64,000 nt of DNA from Paenibacillus sp. ACRRX (GCF_022346885.1 NZ_JAKRNK010000002.1:62001-126000); one strand, 5' to 3'; positions 16,984 through 26,955 are shown, counted from the first letter of the stretch. The notes: generated by a model not told the origin, from the sequence alone. A program made the numbers and translations.

Positions 16984-18314
16984 ATTTTTTGTCTCCTCAT
17001 TTTATAAAATAATAAACTTGCACAGGCTATCAATAATAACCCCGTCAGTCCAGTTTTAAGCTTGTCAACACGTTGTCCTGTCTGGATAAAATTTGCGTGT
17101 GGTCTCATTAAGGGGGATGAGTCAGTTGTCCAGCGAATGCGCTCCGTCTGGTAGAGGCCTTCTAGAAAAACCATGCCAGGAGATTGGAAAAACAATTGAA
17201 AGGCCGCTCGCTTTCGGGTTAATCCTTGGAAAAAAGGGTTGATGGCATATGAAATTTCACTATTGCCATCCCCATTCGTATCAATGCCGCGAAAGCTGTC
17301 CCAATAGTTACTTGCAATTGTGTTATTGTCGCTATCACGCGCTTGTGCATCCGTCACATTGCCCAAAAATTGATTGCTTGTTATCGTATTCTCGCTGGAC
17401 TCCAACAATTGAATACCGACAAAGTTGTAGCCAACCTGATTGCGCTCTACGCGGTTTGCAGTTGATTGTTCAACGTACAATCCTACTCGATTCCCATCAA
17501 TCTTGTTATCTGACACCATTGTCTCGTGTGCATCGTAAAGCAAAACACCTTGCGAATTTACGTTTTCGCTTTGTTTGCTGAATGTATTTCCTGTAACCAC
17601 AACTTGCTCAGCAGCCATCACCATGGCGCCTGTTACATTCAGTTTGCCTTCATTGTGTTGAATCACCGTTCGCTTGGTGTACATACAGTGAATTCCATAA
17701 CGCGAGCGTTCGATTACATTGCCTGCAACGAGCGCTTCATCGCTATTTTCCATATAAATGCCGTCATGTACTTCCCGAATTGTATTGTTTGTCATCCGCC
17801 AGCGGTGTGCGTTAAAAAGATCAATACCGTTACCTTTTTCAGCCATTCGCACGTCGTCAACTGCCCATTCAATTGTCGTACGATTGACTGAACCCTCATG
17901 CGCATCTTTGGCTTCAATCCCATGGGCTCCGGTACGGATTTGCAAACGATCCAGGACAGAACGATTACCTAGAACGAGTATGCTTGCTGACTCCTTAATA
18001 GCTTCATCAACTATACGCAATCCAGCAATTGTTATACGGTCTGCTTTGAGCGTAATTGCTGGCTTCTCACTGCTGTTGCGTACTATAACTTCGCCAGTAG
18101 GCTCTGCTGATTGCAAAGTAAGAGACTTGTTGATCGTAATAGGTCCCTCGTACGTTCCAGGCTGGAGTACAATACGGTCTCCTGGCTTGGCCTGATCCAA
18201 CAAACGTTGGAGTTCCAGTGTTTGTTGTTGTTCTGCATAAACGGGTCCAGACGGTAAACATAAAGCAAGCACAATTAACGTAAACAAGAACCAACTGTTA
18301 GGTAATGTTCTCAT
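16980..18314 (-). CDS. nosD: NosD-like copper-processing protein
   Basis: 444 residues. A signal peptide (1-27) is followed by a long right-handed beta-helix of repeated N-rich turns (NRSVLDRLQI, NNTIREVHDGIYMENS, NVIERSRYGIHCMYTK, NTFSKQSENVNSQG, SSENTITSNQFLGN), then NTIASNYWDSFRGID, a NosD-type block, and a C-terminal membrane helix (about 418-438). NosD partners NosFY in building the copper centre of N2O reductase. No nosZ is in the window. Confidence 0.87.
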   Translation of the reverse strand: MRTLPNSWFLFTLIVLALCLPSGPVYAEQQQTLELQRLLDQAKPGDRIVLQPGTYEGPITINKSLTLQSAEPTGEVIVRNSSEKPAITLKADRITIAGLRIVDEAIKESASILVLGNRSVLDRLQIRTGAHGIEAKDAHEGSVNRTTIEWAVDDVRMAEKGNGIDLFNAHRWRMTNNTIREVHDGIYMENSDEALVAGNVIERSRYGIHCMYTKRTVIQHNEGKLNVTGAMVMAAEQVVVTGNTFSKQSENVNSQGVLLYDAHETMVSDNKIDGNRVGLYVEQSTANRVERNQVGYNFVGIQLLESSENTITSNQFLGNVTDAQARDSDNNTIASNYWDSFRGIDTNGDGNSEISYAINPFFQGLTRKRAAFQLFFQSPGMVFLEGLYQTERIRWTTDSSPLMRPHANFIQTGQRVDKLKTGLTGLLLIACASLLFYKMRRQKI

Positions 18315-18682
18315 TTGACTTCGACCGTTTTCTTCCGGGTTAGGTGCACATCATCCCCAAACAGGTGAACATACACACTGTATTTTCCTTTATCAGAAAA
18401 AGTAAAAGATCCGCTAAATACGTTATCTCCCTTATATACAGCATCAAACAGCTCGGGCTTGTCGTCTGCTCGGATATCAAAGGTGACAGTTGCTTTCTCT
18501 GATACTTGCATTCCTGTAAAGGCAACTTGAAGTTCTACTGGCCGACCAGCAACAATAGTTTCCGGGTTCGTTGTTAACGAGGCTTCTACGTCGTCCACTT
18601 GAACAGGCGCCTCTTTGGAACACCCGATTAACAGGCTCAGTACGATCATAAATGTGACTATAGCAACTCCTTTTGCTTTCAT
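18311..18682 (-). CDS. YtkA-like lipoprotein, first gene of nos-type operon
   Basis: About 123 residues. The lipobox is SLLIGCSK, followed by one Ig-like/YtkA domain (EASLTTNPETIVAGRPVELQV, SEKATVTFDI, FSGSFTFSDKGKYSVYVHL). The frame opens at 18718, but ATG 18682 follows AAGGTGGTGAAGGA. YtkA/FixH-like proteins are often linked to copper-enzyme assembly; His and Met residues in the C-terminal half (YVHLFGDDVHL) would suit copper contact. It overlaps nosD by four bases. Confidence 0.75.
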   Translation of the reverse strand: MKAKGVAIVTFMIVLSLLIGCSKEAPVQVDDVEASLTTNPETIVAGRPVELQVAFTGMQVSEKATVTFDIRADDKPELFDAVYKGDNVFSGSFTFSDKGKYSVYVHLFGDDVHLTRKKTVEVK

Positions 18683-18885
18683 TCCTTCACCACCTTGCTT
18701 ACTACCGCTCAACACCAATCATTGTAGCAACAACATTTGCCTGCTCCTATAACTCATTAGGGCTATTACGCTCCTTAACTTCGACATATTTGTGTCAACT
18801 TGTGAACAAGGATGGCCAAATTTGTATTGAAACTTCTTATAAATGAAAGCTTCAACTAAAGGCTTCGCCACCACATCAACATCCA

Positions 18886-18941
18886 TATATAAAAAGTGAA
18901 CCACTCCAGCATGATGATAGGAGTGGTTCACTTTTTATATA
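18886..18941 (-). terminator. Strong terminator after the permease gene
   Basis: Perfect 22-base arms at 18886-18907 and 18920-18941, 12-base loop, with T/A-rich flanks on both sides, so it could act in both directions. It separates the broken permease gene from the nos-type operon, whose promoter must lie between here and 18682. Confidence 0.8.
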
Positions 18942-18949
18942 TATTTCTG

Positions 18950-20350
18950 CTAATTTTTTATTTCATCTGTATTTCCATTACCGGGTTGGTCACTAATCGG
19001 AACAGCTTTACTCACTCCGAAAGCGTAAAAGCTGATCACAACGATACCTAGAAAGATAATTCCCGTAATAAGGGACATGCGTGTATCATCATTAATCCAC
19101 ATCCCGACCAATACCATAAACAAAAAAGCAATAGTTACATAGTTCGTAAACGGGGCAAACGGCATTTTGAAAGGATGTCGATCCAATTCGCTGCCTTTTA
19201 TTTTCCTGAAATTTATTTGACTAATTAAAATAACAAACCATGGAACCATACCAGGAAGTACACTCGCGCTGTATACATGCACAAACAGATTTTCCGGTGC
19301 AATATAACTTAAGATTACACCTACACCCAATCATACTAGTACACCAATCGTTCCCAACAAAGGAACACCATTATGGGATATTTTTGTAAATATTTTCGGA
19401 GCCTGTCCATTTACTCCTAAAGTATAAAGCATGCGCCCTGCACTATATATTCCACTATTACAGCCTGACATAGCAGACGTGATAACAACAAAGTTAATCA
19501 AACCAGCCGCCGCGGTAATACCGACTTTCGCAAATGTCGCCACAAACGGGCTGCCGATCTCTTGCAGCTGATTCCACGGGTACACCGTCACGATGACAAA
19601 AATCGCACCAATATAGAAGATCAAAATGCGCCAAATGATACTTTGAGTCGCTTTTGTTAGCGTTTTTTGCGGATTTTTTGCTTCGCCCGCTGTAATCCCG
19701 ATAAGTTCAACACCTTGATATGCCCCAATAACGAGCGAGAGAGCAAAGAAGAAGCCTGTCCAGCCTCCCGTAAAAAAGCCCCCATGCTGCCACAGATTAG
19801 ATAACCCAATTGCATTCCCGCCGTTGCCAATCCCAAAGAAGATCAGACCAATCCCGGCTACAATCATTAAGACGATGGTTACGATTTTGATCATCGCAAA
19901 CCAAAACTCAAATTCACCAAAAGATTTAACGGAAAACAGGTTGGCTGCACCGAGAATCACCATTGCGATAATCCCTGGTATCCAAGATGGCAAATCCGGG
20001 AACCAGTATTTCATATATGTCCCAACGGCAATAATTTCCGCCATACCAACAATGACCCACTGGAACCAGTTGCTCCAGGCCGTCATATAACCCGCCAAAG
20101 GGTGAATATACTTATGACCAAAGGTCGCAAAAGACCCCGTGCTTGGCTCCACGTACAGCATTTCACCCATTGCACGCATAATAAAAAAGATAAAAATCCC
20201 GACAATCGCGTACGCCAGCATGACGGACGGACCTGTCCATTTTATTGTGCTTGCAGAACCCATAAATAATCCAACACCGATTGTACCGCCTAAAGCAATC
20301 ATTTGAATATGACGGGCTTCAAGGCCCCTTTTCAATTCTTTGTTTTCCAT
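18950..20350 (-). pseudogene. AAT-family amino-acid permease interrupted by one in-frame stop
   Basis: The minus strand encodes a full-length AAT/APC-superfamily permease (about 466 residues, 12 helices) close to Bacillus YbxG/Ybg[29 protein letters not shown], the [11 protein letters not shown] block and [18 protein letters not shown]. After GTIGVLV the codon at 19333-19331 is TGA, then the same frame continues (LGVGVILSYIAPENLF) to a normal end at 18950. One base (TGA versus GGA) accounts for the break. A YbxG-like relative has Gly or another small residue here. The 339-residue product would lack the last helices. Confidence 0.85.
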
Positions 20351-21122
20351 TGCAGTTTTCTCTTCCCCCCGCTACTATTAGCTGTTATTTTGGATAAGCT
20401 GCAAAACCATACAATCATTAAGCAGGTACCGGCATTTCGTTATATGAGTAGTCTCCTACCTCTATATAACCGCTCTAATTGTATTATCTTTTTTTGATGG
20501 AAACAATTAAGATAAATTGGGAATAAATCAATATTAAGGATTTTGTGTAAATAAATTTAATCTTCTTGGCGGGAAGGAAGTTTCTGCCTTCAACTATTCT
20601 TTTGATAGGACTCTATTGAACAGATATATTGGCGGAATTTACGAGAGGAGTTAATGCGGTATGCTAAGCCGTACGGTTAATAGTTAGTTTGCTTATGCTG
20701 CAAATGATATGGCAAGGCTTTTCCGGCTGCCCTATTGTCGGCGTGATCGTTAGTGCTTGCTTAACACTATTTTACCGATGGTTAATTCAAGTTTGTATGC
20801 AAAAGATTAGTTTTATGTACGTCGGTTATTCTCGTTATCGTGATCACATATCCAGAGTTTACCTAATTTTCACCTAATAATCAAAAAACCACCGCTAATG
20901 CAGAGTGAGGATTGATCCGTTTCACATGTTTGGAAACAGTGATCTTGTGCCAAGTTCGCAGATCAGTAGGGCCCTGCGCAACGGGGAGTTTCTCAGTTTC
21001 TGAGGGTGCTCTCATCCGTCACGCAAGTGAGAAATCAATCTCCACAGCAGACTGCAGCACGAATGTAAGAAGTTATCATATTGTCCTTCGATGCTGCGTA
21101 CACCTGTTGTTATCCTTATTCC
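20351..21122. other. 772-base stretch without a convincing gene
   Basis: The part nearest 20351-20560 must hold the promoter of the permease gene. On the minus strand a 44-codon frame (about 21015-20881) begins MRAPSETEKLPVAQGPTDLR and looks protein-like but has no clear ribosome-binding site and no partner. A + strand frame at 20689-20877 is hydrophobic in places. Neither matches anything I recognise. It may be a decayed gene or mobile-element remnant. Confidence 0.3.
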
Positions 21123-21830
21123 CTAACACCTAACATATTTTCGTTTGAAACCAAGCTGACTTTTATCAATCGCCTTTTGAATATTATCAGATGCGTTCAG
21201 GAACTTGCTTTTTCCGCTTTCGCGGTTGACCTCTACCGGACCCACTTCTTTCGCAATCTCGACCGCCTTGTGATGTAGTGGCACATAGGATACTCCCACT
21301 GTGTATATAAAATTGTTCATCGCGTACTTTGTACGCTCAGGAGCATCATGAATCGAATTGTTGACGAGTTCCAACATATCCGCGATTTTTACTTGCGAAA
21401 ATTCACTGTCTGGACGATTGCCGAGCATCCAGCAATAGCAGCTCCAGCCTGCCGACATTTTAAGCTCTGCACCACTTTTAATCCATTTATCAGCCACCTC
21501 TTGTGCGATGTCCGTTTCTGCCAAGGTTACGGCTACCACATAATCCGATAGCATATAAAAATAAGCTTTATCTATCCACCGTTCAAAATCCGCCTCAGAC
21601 ATGGCTTTAGGATCGGCGATGACGCCAGCAAAGTACATCGCATCATAATTTCCAGTAGCATAAAGCTCCTCTGCTAATGATTGATTGCGTTTTATTTTTC
21701 TGAAGATGGGCTTCATCTGGCCTGTAGCTACACCAAAAAGCGGTTCGTGCGCGCCGTTGGATAGGTATATCTTTTTGGTTCGTTCCTTGCCGAGGGCTTC
21801 AAGCTCTTGCATGACCATATCTAGATTCAT
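21123..21830 (-). CDS. DNA alkylation repair (AlkD-like HEAT-repeat) protein
   Basis: 235 residues, all alpha-helical, matching the DNA alkylation repair family (PF08713): LYATGNYDAMYFAGVIADP, the FERWIDKAYFYMLSDYV segment and WIKSGAELKMSAGWSCYCWMLGNR. AlkD-like proteins remove alkylated bases without base flipping. This subgroup, with Tyr/Trp-rich helices, is common in Bacillales and poorly studied. It starts at ATG 21830 after AAAAAGGGAGTGCGAACAA and appears monocistronic. Confidence 0.75.
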   Translation of the reverse strand: MNLDMVMQELEALGKERTKKIYLSNGAHEPLFGVATGQMKPIFRKIKRNQSLAEELYATGNYDAMYFAGVIADPKAMSEADFERWIDKAYFYMLSDYVVAVTLAETDIAQEVADKWIKSGAELKMSAGWSCYCWMLGNRPDSEFSQVKIADMLELVNNSIHDAPERTKYAMNNFIYTVGVSYVPLHHKAVEIAKEVGPVEVNRESGKSKFLNASDNIQKAIDKSQLGFKRKYVRC

Positions 21831-22150
21831 TTGTTCGCACTCCCTTTTTAATGGGTTTCTGTTAATGGATAAAGCTTGTCTTTACTTGAATATATCATAA
21901 AGTGTACTGAATCCATAAAGTCGGGTTCAAGACTACCTTAACTGAGAAAATGGCAAAGATGTGTGACGATCAAACGAGAGAGAATATTCATTGTTGAAAC
22001 ATCTTCCGAAATTTTTAACCACTTCCTCCAAAATAGAGCCATACAAATCTCGGGCAATCTATGTATATAATGAAGATCGTCGTCATCATGTCTCCGTGAC
22101 ATTCGCTGTTATTGATGTGGCTTGCTCCATGCGCATAACGCTTGTAATAA
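21831..22150. other. Intergenic stretch, no gene supported
   Basis: It holds the promoter region of the AlkD-like gene. A + strand frame (21991-22218) reads straight through the terminator at 22151-22185 and has no ribosome-binding site, so I do not count it as a gene. Confidence 0.4.
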
Positions 22151-22185
22151 AAAAGCTTGTTGTCCCTATCGGACAACAAGCTTTT
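22146..22185 (-). terminator. Terminator of the 22190-22951 methyltransferase gene
   Basis: 15-base arms at 22151-22165 and 22171-22185 with a 5-base loop, followed on the minus strand by TTTTTTATTA. It starts five bases after the stop codon. Confidence 0.85.
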
Positions 22186-22189
22186 GGCA

Positions 22190-22951
22190 TTATGACTTTC
22201 TTACAGCCTCAAAAGTAATGATTTGATCTGCATGAGATGGTTGTTTCCCATACTCATAATCAGCTGAGCATGTAATATCGGAAAATCCAATATGCTCTAA
22301 AACAAGCTTAAATTCCTCGATCCCATACCAACGAATAGCAAAGCGCTGCAGCTCGGTTTGAATCAACTGTCCTTGACGCCATTTTTCATACTTTATATAC
22401 GATACGGTAAACTGGTTGAGCCAATCCATTTCAATTGATTTGTTCTCCATCGTAATACCATCACCGTTAGGTAAAGCAAAAGTTGACGTCGTAATCTCAC
22501 CTGGCTTCCAATCGTTAGGCAATTGAAGATCAACAATCAAGCGCCCGCCAGGAACAAGATGGTTATAAAAACATTTCAACGCTGCAAGAGAATCCTCTCG
22601 CTTTTCAAGTAAACAAAAGGAACCAGTAGGTATAATGATCGCTTCATACGTGAATGGCAATGAGAATTTTTGTAATTTGCATTCGTACAAATTAGGCTTA
22701 AAGCCTCTTTCCTCACAACGTGTACGACAAGAAACTAGCATTTCAGGAGAATAATCAATTCCATCGACTATATATCCTGCCTCAAGAAGTGGAATGATAA
22801 AGCGCCCTGAACCAACTGCCGCTTCTAAAATACGTCCCTGACACGACTTAAGTCGTTCTTGGTAGTACTCAATATCTCCATTCAAAGAGCAACCTACAGG
22901 TTTGGTGAAGTCATAGACTTCAGTACAAAGTGTGCTGTAATAACTAAACAT
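22190..22951 (-). CDS. Class I SAM-dependent methyltransferase
   Basis: 253 residues. Motif I is ILEAAVGSGRFIIPLLEAG, strand 2 ends VDGIDYSPEML, and motif II/III regions are EAIIIPTGSFCLLEKRED and LVPGGRLIVDLQLP. The N-terminal MFSYYSTLCTEVYDFTKPVG is typical of small-molecule methyltransferases of Firmicutes. Substrate unknown. Monocistronic, with its own terminator. The ATG at 22951 follows CGGAGGAAAATATTT. Confidence 0.78.
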   Translation of the reverse strand: MFSYYSTLCTEVYDFTKPVGCSLNGDIEYYQERLKSCQGRILEAAVGSGRFIIPLLEAGYIVDGIDYSPEMLVSCRTRCEERGFKPNLYECKLQKFSLPFTYEAIIIPTGSFCLLEKREDSLAALKCFYNHLVPGGRLIVDLQLPNDWKPGEITTSTFALPNGDGITMENKSIEMDWLNQFTVSYIKYEKWRQGQLIQTELQRFAIRWYGIEEFKLVLEHIGFSDITCSADYEYGKQPSHADQIITFEAVRKS

Positions 22952-23210
22952 AAATATTTTCCTCCGTTTGTATGTACGGAAGACCCTAATAAAATTAACT
23001 CTTCCGTACCTCTAGATTTAAGGATGAGTAAACAGAGCTGACTGTCATAGGAAATCACTCTCTTTCATTAGTAATTATGGAAATTATATAATATCTACGG
23101 TAAATAAACAAGGCTGATCTATTAATTCGTTCAAGTAGCAGCAGCCTCTGCTTTTATTTAACTTAACGATAAAACGTGAACCGAAGCTGATATAACAAGC
23201 ACACTTGATT

Positions 23211-24506
23211 TTATTTGTTGTAATCTACAGGAATCGATATTTTCTTCTTGTGGGTTTTAATATATTGGTACCCCTCTACCAATAGAAAGTCCGGCTTGTC
23301 TGTCGTGATAAACGAATATGTTTGTTCCCACAGAATGTTGCCATTCTTCAAATCCCACTGTCGCTCTTCGGAGATTGATGACACAGGAATTACGTTGCCG
23401 CCAGCTCGTATGGATAAACCGTCCGTATCCAAGAACGTAAACTGTTTTCTCGCAATGACAACATCATAGCCTGCTGCCGTTTGGGTAACACTGCGAATCC
23501 AGAACTTTTCATCCCCTATTTTAATGGAGCGATCGGATGGTGACGCAAGCAAGATTGGTTCTTGTATTTTGTGATATCCTTCAAAATTGACCAGTTCAAG
23601 CTCAAGGGATTGAATATGGTCTGTTGGGAGTGGCTCAAATTTAAGTTGGAAGTCCGGATTACTTCCCCCTGCTCGACTTCTTCCCACTTCTGTTCCATTC
23701 ACATAAAGCTTGGTTTCACCTGAAAATCTCGGATATTCCTCTAATTCATAATGTCCCTTTATAAGGGTTGAAGTTGGTGAAGCTGTAATGGAGTCATAAT
23801 AAATAGTCCCTTTATCAACAGCGATGGATTCGGAAAGACCCTCTTTAATGACACTCTTCATTGCTTTATTTGCTTCAAACTCAAAGGAAAGTGGATAGGA
23901 TATCTTCTCCCCATTATCGAGCCATTCATTGAAAGTAAGGGTTAATGTTCGAGAAAATGGACTAACTGGTTCGAAATCAACGTCTCCAACGAACTGGCTC
24001 TTGTTTTTACCTGGGTGACCACCTCCTCCAAGCGGTTTGGAATTGGTCAAGAACCCTTGCAGCTGATCAAAGCTGTAACGTACAAAATCATGATTTGTAT
24101 ATTCAGTGCCTGCAGGCCGATCAATTGTGTAATACATACGGAATACATTATCGTCAGCAATTACACCATTGATGGTAAGGACAGTACCGTCCTTAAACGT
24201 TGTGCTTTTATTTATCCTTTGTCCGATTCCCTGCTCCATCACCTCTGCAAAGCTAAGTGAGTTCAAGCTAACACTTCCAAACAGTTTACTTCCATAATAA
24301 GCTAAGGCCGGATACTCATATACGCCAACGATAAGAATAAAAGCTGCGGCAGCGGATGCAATCCATGCACGGGCTTTGCTTCGATTTCTTTTTTTGGTTG
24401 GAACGTTGTGAAGCGCACTTCGAAGTCTGCTTTCAAAGTCTAACGGAGCATGTATTTGATTTAAGGTCTCTTTATGCGCCTCTAATTTCTCCTCGATCGT
24501 TGTCAT
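23211..24506 (-). CDS. Anti-sigma factor-like membrane protein (DUF4179 type)
   Basis: About 431 residues: a cytoplasmic N-terminus of about 45 residues, one membrane helix (ARAWIASAAAAFILIVGVYEY) and a large beta-rich extracytoplasmic domain with DUF4179-like start (ALAYYGSKLFGSVSLNSLSFAEVMEQGIGQ). It overlaps the ECF sigma gene by about 35 bases, so the two are coupled and it is the likely anti-sigma partner. The frame opens at GTG 24515 but ATG 24506 has GGAGGTGATCGTT before it. Confidence 0.78.
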   Translation of the reverse strand: MTTIEEKLEAHKETLNQIHAPLDFESRLRSALHNVPTKKRNRSKARAWIASAAAAFILIVGVYEYPALAYYGSKLFGSVSLNSLSFAEVMEQGIGQRINKSTTFKDGTVLTINGVIADDNVFRMYYTIDRPAGTEYTNHDFVRYSFDQLQGFLTNSKPLGGGGHPGKNKSQFVGDVDFEPVSPFSRTLTLTFNEWLDNGEKISYPLSFEFEANKAMKSVIKEGLSESIAVDKGTIYYDSITASPTSTLIKGHYELEEYPRFSGETKLYVNGTEVGRSRAGGSNPDFQLKFEPLPTDHIQSLELELVNFEGYHKIQEPILLASPSDRSIKIGDEKFWIRSVTQTAAGYDVVIARKQFTFLDTDGLSIRAGGNVIPVSSISEERQWDLKNGNILWEQTYSFITTDKPDFLLVEGYQYIKTHKKKISIPVDYNK

Positions 24507-25035
24507 AACGATCACCTCCGATCATCACTTTTAATTTTTGTATCCCCTGTGAGATTCTCGATTTAATAGTTCCAAGCGGAGCGCCCGTCATGTCCGCAAT
24601 GGTTTGATATGGTAGATCATGAATATAACGAAGCTCGATCGCTTCTCGCTGCTGTGCATTCAGATGAGACAGCAGCACCTGCATGTCCATCTCGGACTCG
24701 GTGTCGCGATATGGATTATCGTCTATTAACACAGCAGCGGATGTTGCTTGCTGTTCTTCTAGTGGAAATACGCTATCCTTTTTACGGAGTAATGTTTTGC
24801 ACCGATTGACAAGAATCGTTTTGCTCCAGCTGTAGAACGCTTCTTTCTTCTGCAATTGATCAATTTTCTCGTAAAGTACAACGATCATATCTTCCATCGC
24901 ATCCATAGCATCATGCTCGTTTCCCATGTAGCTGTATGCAAGGCGATAATAAGCATTATGGTCAGCCATAATGAGTTGTAATAAAGCTTCCTTGTTGCCT
25001 TTTTGCGCTTGTCTGACAAGATGGCCTACGTTCAT
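24472..25035 (-). CDS. ECF-type RNA polymerase sigma factor
   Basis: 187 residues with Sigma70 region 2 (YRLAYSYMGNEHDAMDAMEDMIVVLYEKID...FYSWSKTILVNRCKTLLRK) and region 4 (LSHLNAQQREAIELRYIHDLPYQTIADMTGAPLGTIKSRISQGIQKL). ATG 25035 follows GGGGAG at five bases; the in-frame GTG at 25041 overlaps that site. Probably controls its own operon together with the downstream anti-sigma factor. Confidence 0.88.
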   Translation of the reverse strand: MNVGHLVRQAQKGNKEALLQLIMADHNAYYRLAYSYMGNEHDAMDAMEDMIVVLYEKIDQLQKKEAFYSWSKTILVNRCKTLLRKKDSVFPLEEQQATSAAVLIDDNPYRDTESEMDMQVLLSHLNAQQREAIELRYIHDLPYQTIADMTGAPLGTIKSRISQGIQKLKVMIGGDRYDNDRGEIRGA

Positions 25036-25241
25036 GTTCACTCCCCTTTTCTATAGATAAGAGATCATAAAGGTCAGAAAAGTTCATTTGATCTAAAAAT
25101 TTCATTCGAACCTAAACAACCTTCGTTCATTCTCTGCACTTGAAAATGCTGTGTCATCCTGTAAGATGCTGCGGGCTAAGATGCTCGGAATGGAATCCTC
25201 CCCTTTTTTCAACGTCATTGGCCAGTCCTGTAAACAGAATC

Positions 25242-25268
25242 AAAAAAAAACCGCATTATTATGCGGTT
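25242..25268 (-). terminator. Terminator of the GNAT gene
   Basis: Stem CCGCAT/ATGCGG extended by AA/TT (25249-25268) with a four-base loop, followed on the minus strand by a run of nine T. It ends the gene at 25332-26108. Confidence 0.85.
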
Positions 25269-25331
25269 GCATTTGCATGAAGCACGTCTATGTATGGATA
25301 AAATTGAGAGCAAGAAATGTGAGTCAGACCA

Positions 25332-26108
25332 TCAATTCGCAGATTCGGGTGAAACGACTTCCCATTTTCCAAACAACGTTAAACCAGCCGCTTTGGCTAA
25401 TGACGTAGATGCATAGTTATCAAGTTGACAGCGGTATTGGGGTTCGTATCCTTGTTTACATGCATACCTGCTTATAGAGCGCACAACATTGCGGGCATGG
25501 CCTTTCCCGCGATAAGCTATCAGGGTAAGAACACCGATATCCGCAATTTGTGCATTCTCCCAAGGATACATACTAGCGGCGCAGACCAGGTTGTGTTGGT
25601 CAAAAGAGCCAAATACCGCCCAGTGATCCAATTCCACATAAGCATCATCCAGATCTTGTTCCGAAGCAGAGGCTTGAAATTCAGAAAATACCACGTCATC
25701 TTGTACTGTCAGCTGACGTAAATCACCCTTAACGGTTTCCTGCTCTAATACGTGCTTATCTTCTTCTGTAAAATAAAACAGATAATCTGCACCATGCAGC
25801 GTAATGCCGGCTCCATTCAATTTCTGCCGGAAAATGGCTTCTGTCAGTTCTTCTTGTACTGTAAGTCCTGCTTTATCGGCCAGTGCTGGCGTCAGAACAG
25901 CGCTCACTTTTCCATCGGTCGTTTCCAGTACCATGACCCGATTGTCTTCGCTCAGGTCAGAATTGATAATAATCGTAAATTCTTCATCGTGATACAGGAG
26001 ACTGCCGTTCACAAACGGTGCCTGCCAAAAATCGGTGGTGGTTTGAGAAAATGAAGAGCTATTACTGGCTGGAGTAGGTTGAGTTTCGTGTTTGGGCATG
26101 AAGTTCAC
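25332..26108 (-). CDS. GNAT-family acetyltransferase
   Basis: About 258 residues. The C-terminal half holds the GNAT core: HWAVFGSFDQHNLVCAASMYPWENAQIADIGVLTLIAYRGKGHARNVVRS, with the acetyl-CoA loop YRGKGHARNVV, and the terminal LDNYASTSLAKAAGLTLFGKWEV. The N-terminal half is unassigned and may be a degenerate GNAT fold. The start is uncertain: GTG 26108 sits two bases from AAAAGG, while ATG 26099 is 11 bases from it. Substrate unknown; monocistronic. Confidence 0.78.
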   Translation of the reverse strand: MNFMPKHETQPTPASNSSSFSQTTTDFWQAPFVNGSLLYHDEEFTIIINSDLSEDNRVMVLETTDGKVSAVLTPALADKAGLTVQEELTEAIFRQKLNGAGITLHGADYLFYFTEEDKHVLEQETVKGDLRQLTVQDDVVFSEFQASASEQDLDDAYVELDHWAVFGSFDQHNLVCAASMYPWENAQIADIGVLTLIAYRGKGHARNVVRSISRYACKQGYEPQYRCQLDNYASTSLAKAAGLTLFGKWEVVSPESAN

Positions 26109-26493
26109 TACCTTTTCTTTGTCTTTAGCCGTTCTCTATTGCATGTCCTTCGTGTGCTCACAATTATCGTTTTTTACACACTTTCACTAACTTTTCAACT
26201 TAACAGTCTTTCATATGAGCGGATAATCAACATCTATTCATATATAAATCGGATTGTAACATATTCCAATTGCAACATACTAGCTATGAATCACGGTTCT
26301 CATATTCATGTACACAGCCAAATATTGATGTTACTATTTATAAAGGCAGAAGATACCAAGCCGTATTTTGACTCACTTACAGGACCTCTGCAAATGATTG
26401 TCAATCCAGACCTGCCATTACCCATAGCAAACTGTAATCATTAGATCGTTAGATAGAATGAGTTTTATTCATCCTATCTAGCAGGAGGAAATC
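26109..26493. other. Divergent intergenic region, no gene supported
   Basis: This 385-base region separates the divergent GNAT gene and the small membrane protein gene and must contain both promoters. No ORF in it has a ribosome-binding site or recognisable product. Confidence 0.4.
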
Positions 26494-26955
26494 ATGACAT
26501 TTATGCTTCTAATGGCGAGCGCCGCTATAAATACGATCCAATTTGTATTTGTGGGTGGCGCCGTTTTTGTGGGATTTGTCTTTTTTCTGATTGGCTGGCC
26601 GCAATCCAAGTCCATAAAAAAATGGTTTACGCTCGACATGATCAAATTTGCGCTTACCGTCTTTTTTACATTACTTACATTGATCGTGTATATGGTCGTT
26701 ACTTATCGGAACGTACGAACTAGCAGCACATTGGCCTTCATTCCTCCATATTCCATTGATGTCTACCTGATGCAAGCCAAAAGTTTGGTGCTTTGGGGAT
26801 TTATGCAGGGGGCCTTCGCGCTGCTTGCATTTAAATGGATGCTGCCACTGATGTTTGGGGAGCTGAAACTAGATAAAAAGCACAATTTGATAGTTGCGGG
26901 TGGCGCCCTATTAACAATTGCTGGTGGCAGTGTTGCATGGATGTCATCGGTCTAA
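26494..26955 (+). CDS. Small four-helix membrane protein, unknown function
   Basis: 153 residues with four predicted membrane helices (about 12-34, 50-70, 95-115 and 128-148). A good ribosome-binding site (GCAGGAGGAAATC) precedes the ATG. No motif that I recognise. Plus strand, upstream of the TPR-SUKH gene by about 140 bases. Confidence 0.65.
   Translation: MTFMLLMASAAINTIQFVFVGGAVFVGFVFFLIGWPQSKSIKKWFTLDMIKFALTVFFTLLTLIVYMVVTYRNVRTSSTLAFIPPYSIDVYLMQAKSLVLWGFMQGAFALLAFKWMLPLMFGELKLDKKHNLIVAGGALLTIAGGSVAWMSSV

Noticed and set aside
18719..18931. 70-codon minus-strand frame upstream of the nos-type operon
   Set aside because: It contains half of a strong terminator hairpin and has no recognisable product.
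21991..22218. 75-codon plus-strand frame
   Set aside because: It reads through the terminator of the neighbouring methyltransferase gene and lacks a ribosome-binding site.
26079..26444. 121-codon plus-strand frame upstream of the small membrane protein gene
   Set aside because: No ribosome-binding site or family match, and it overlaps the start of the GNAT gene on the other strand.
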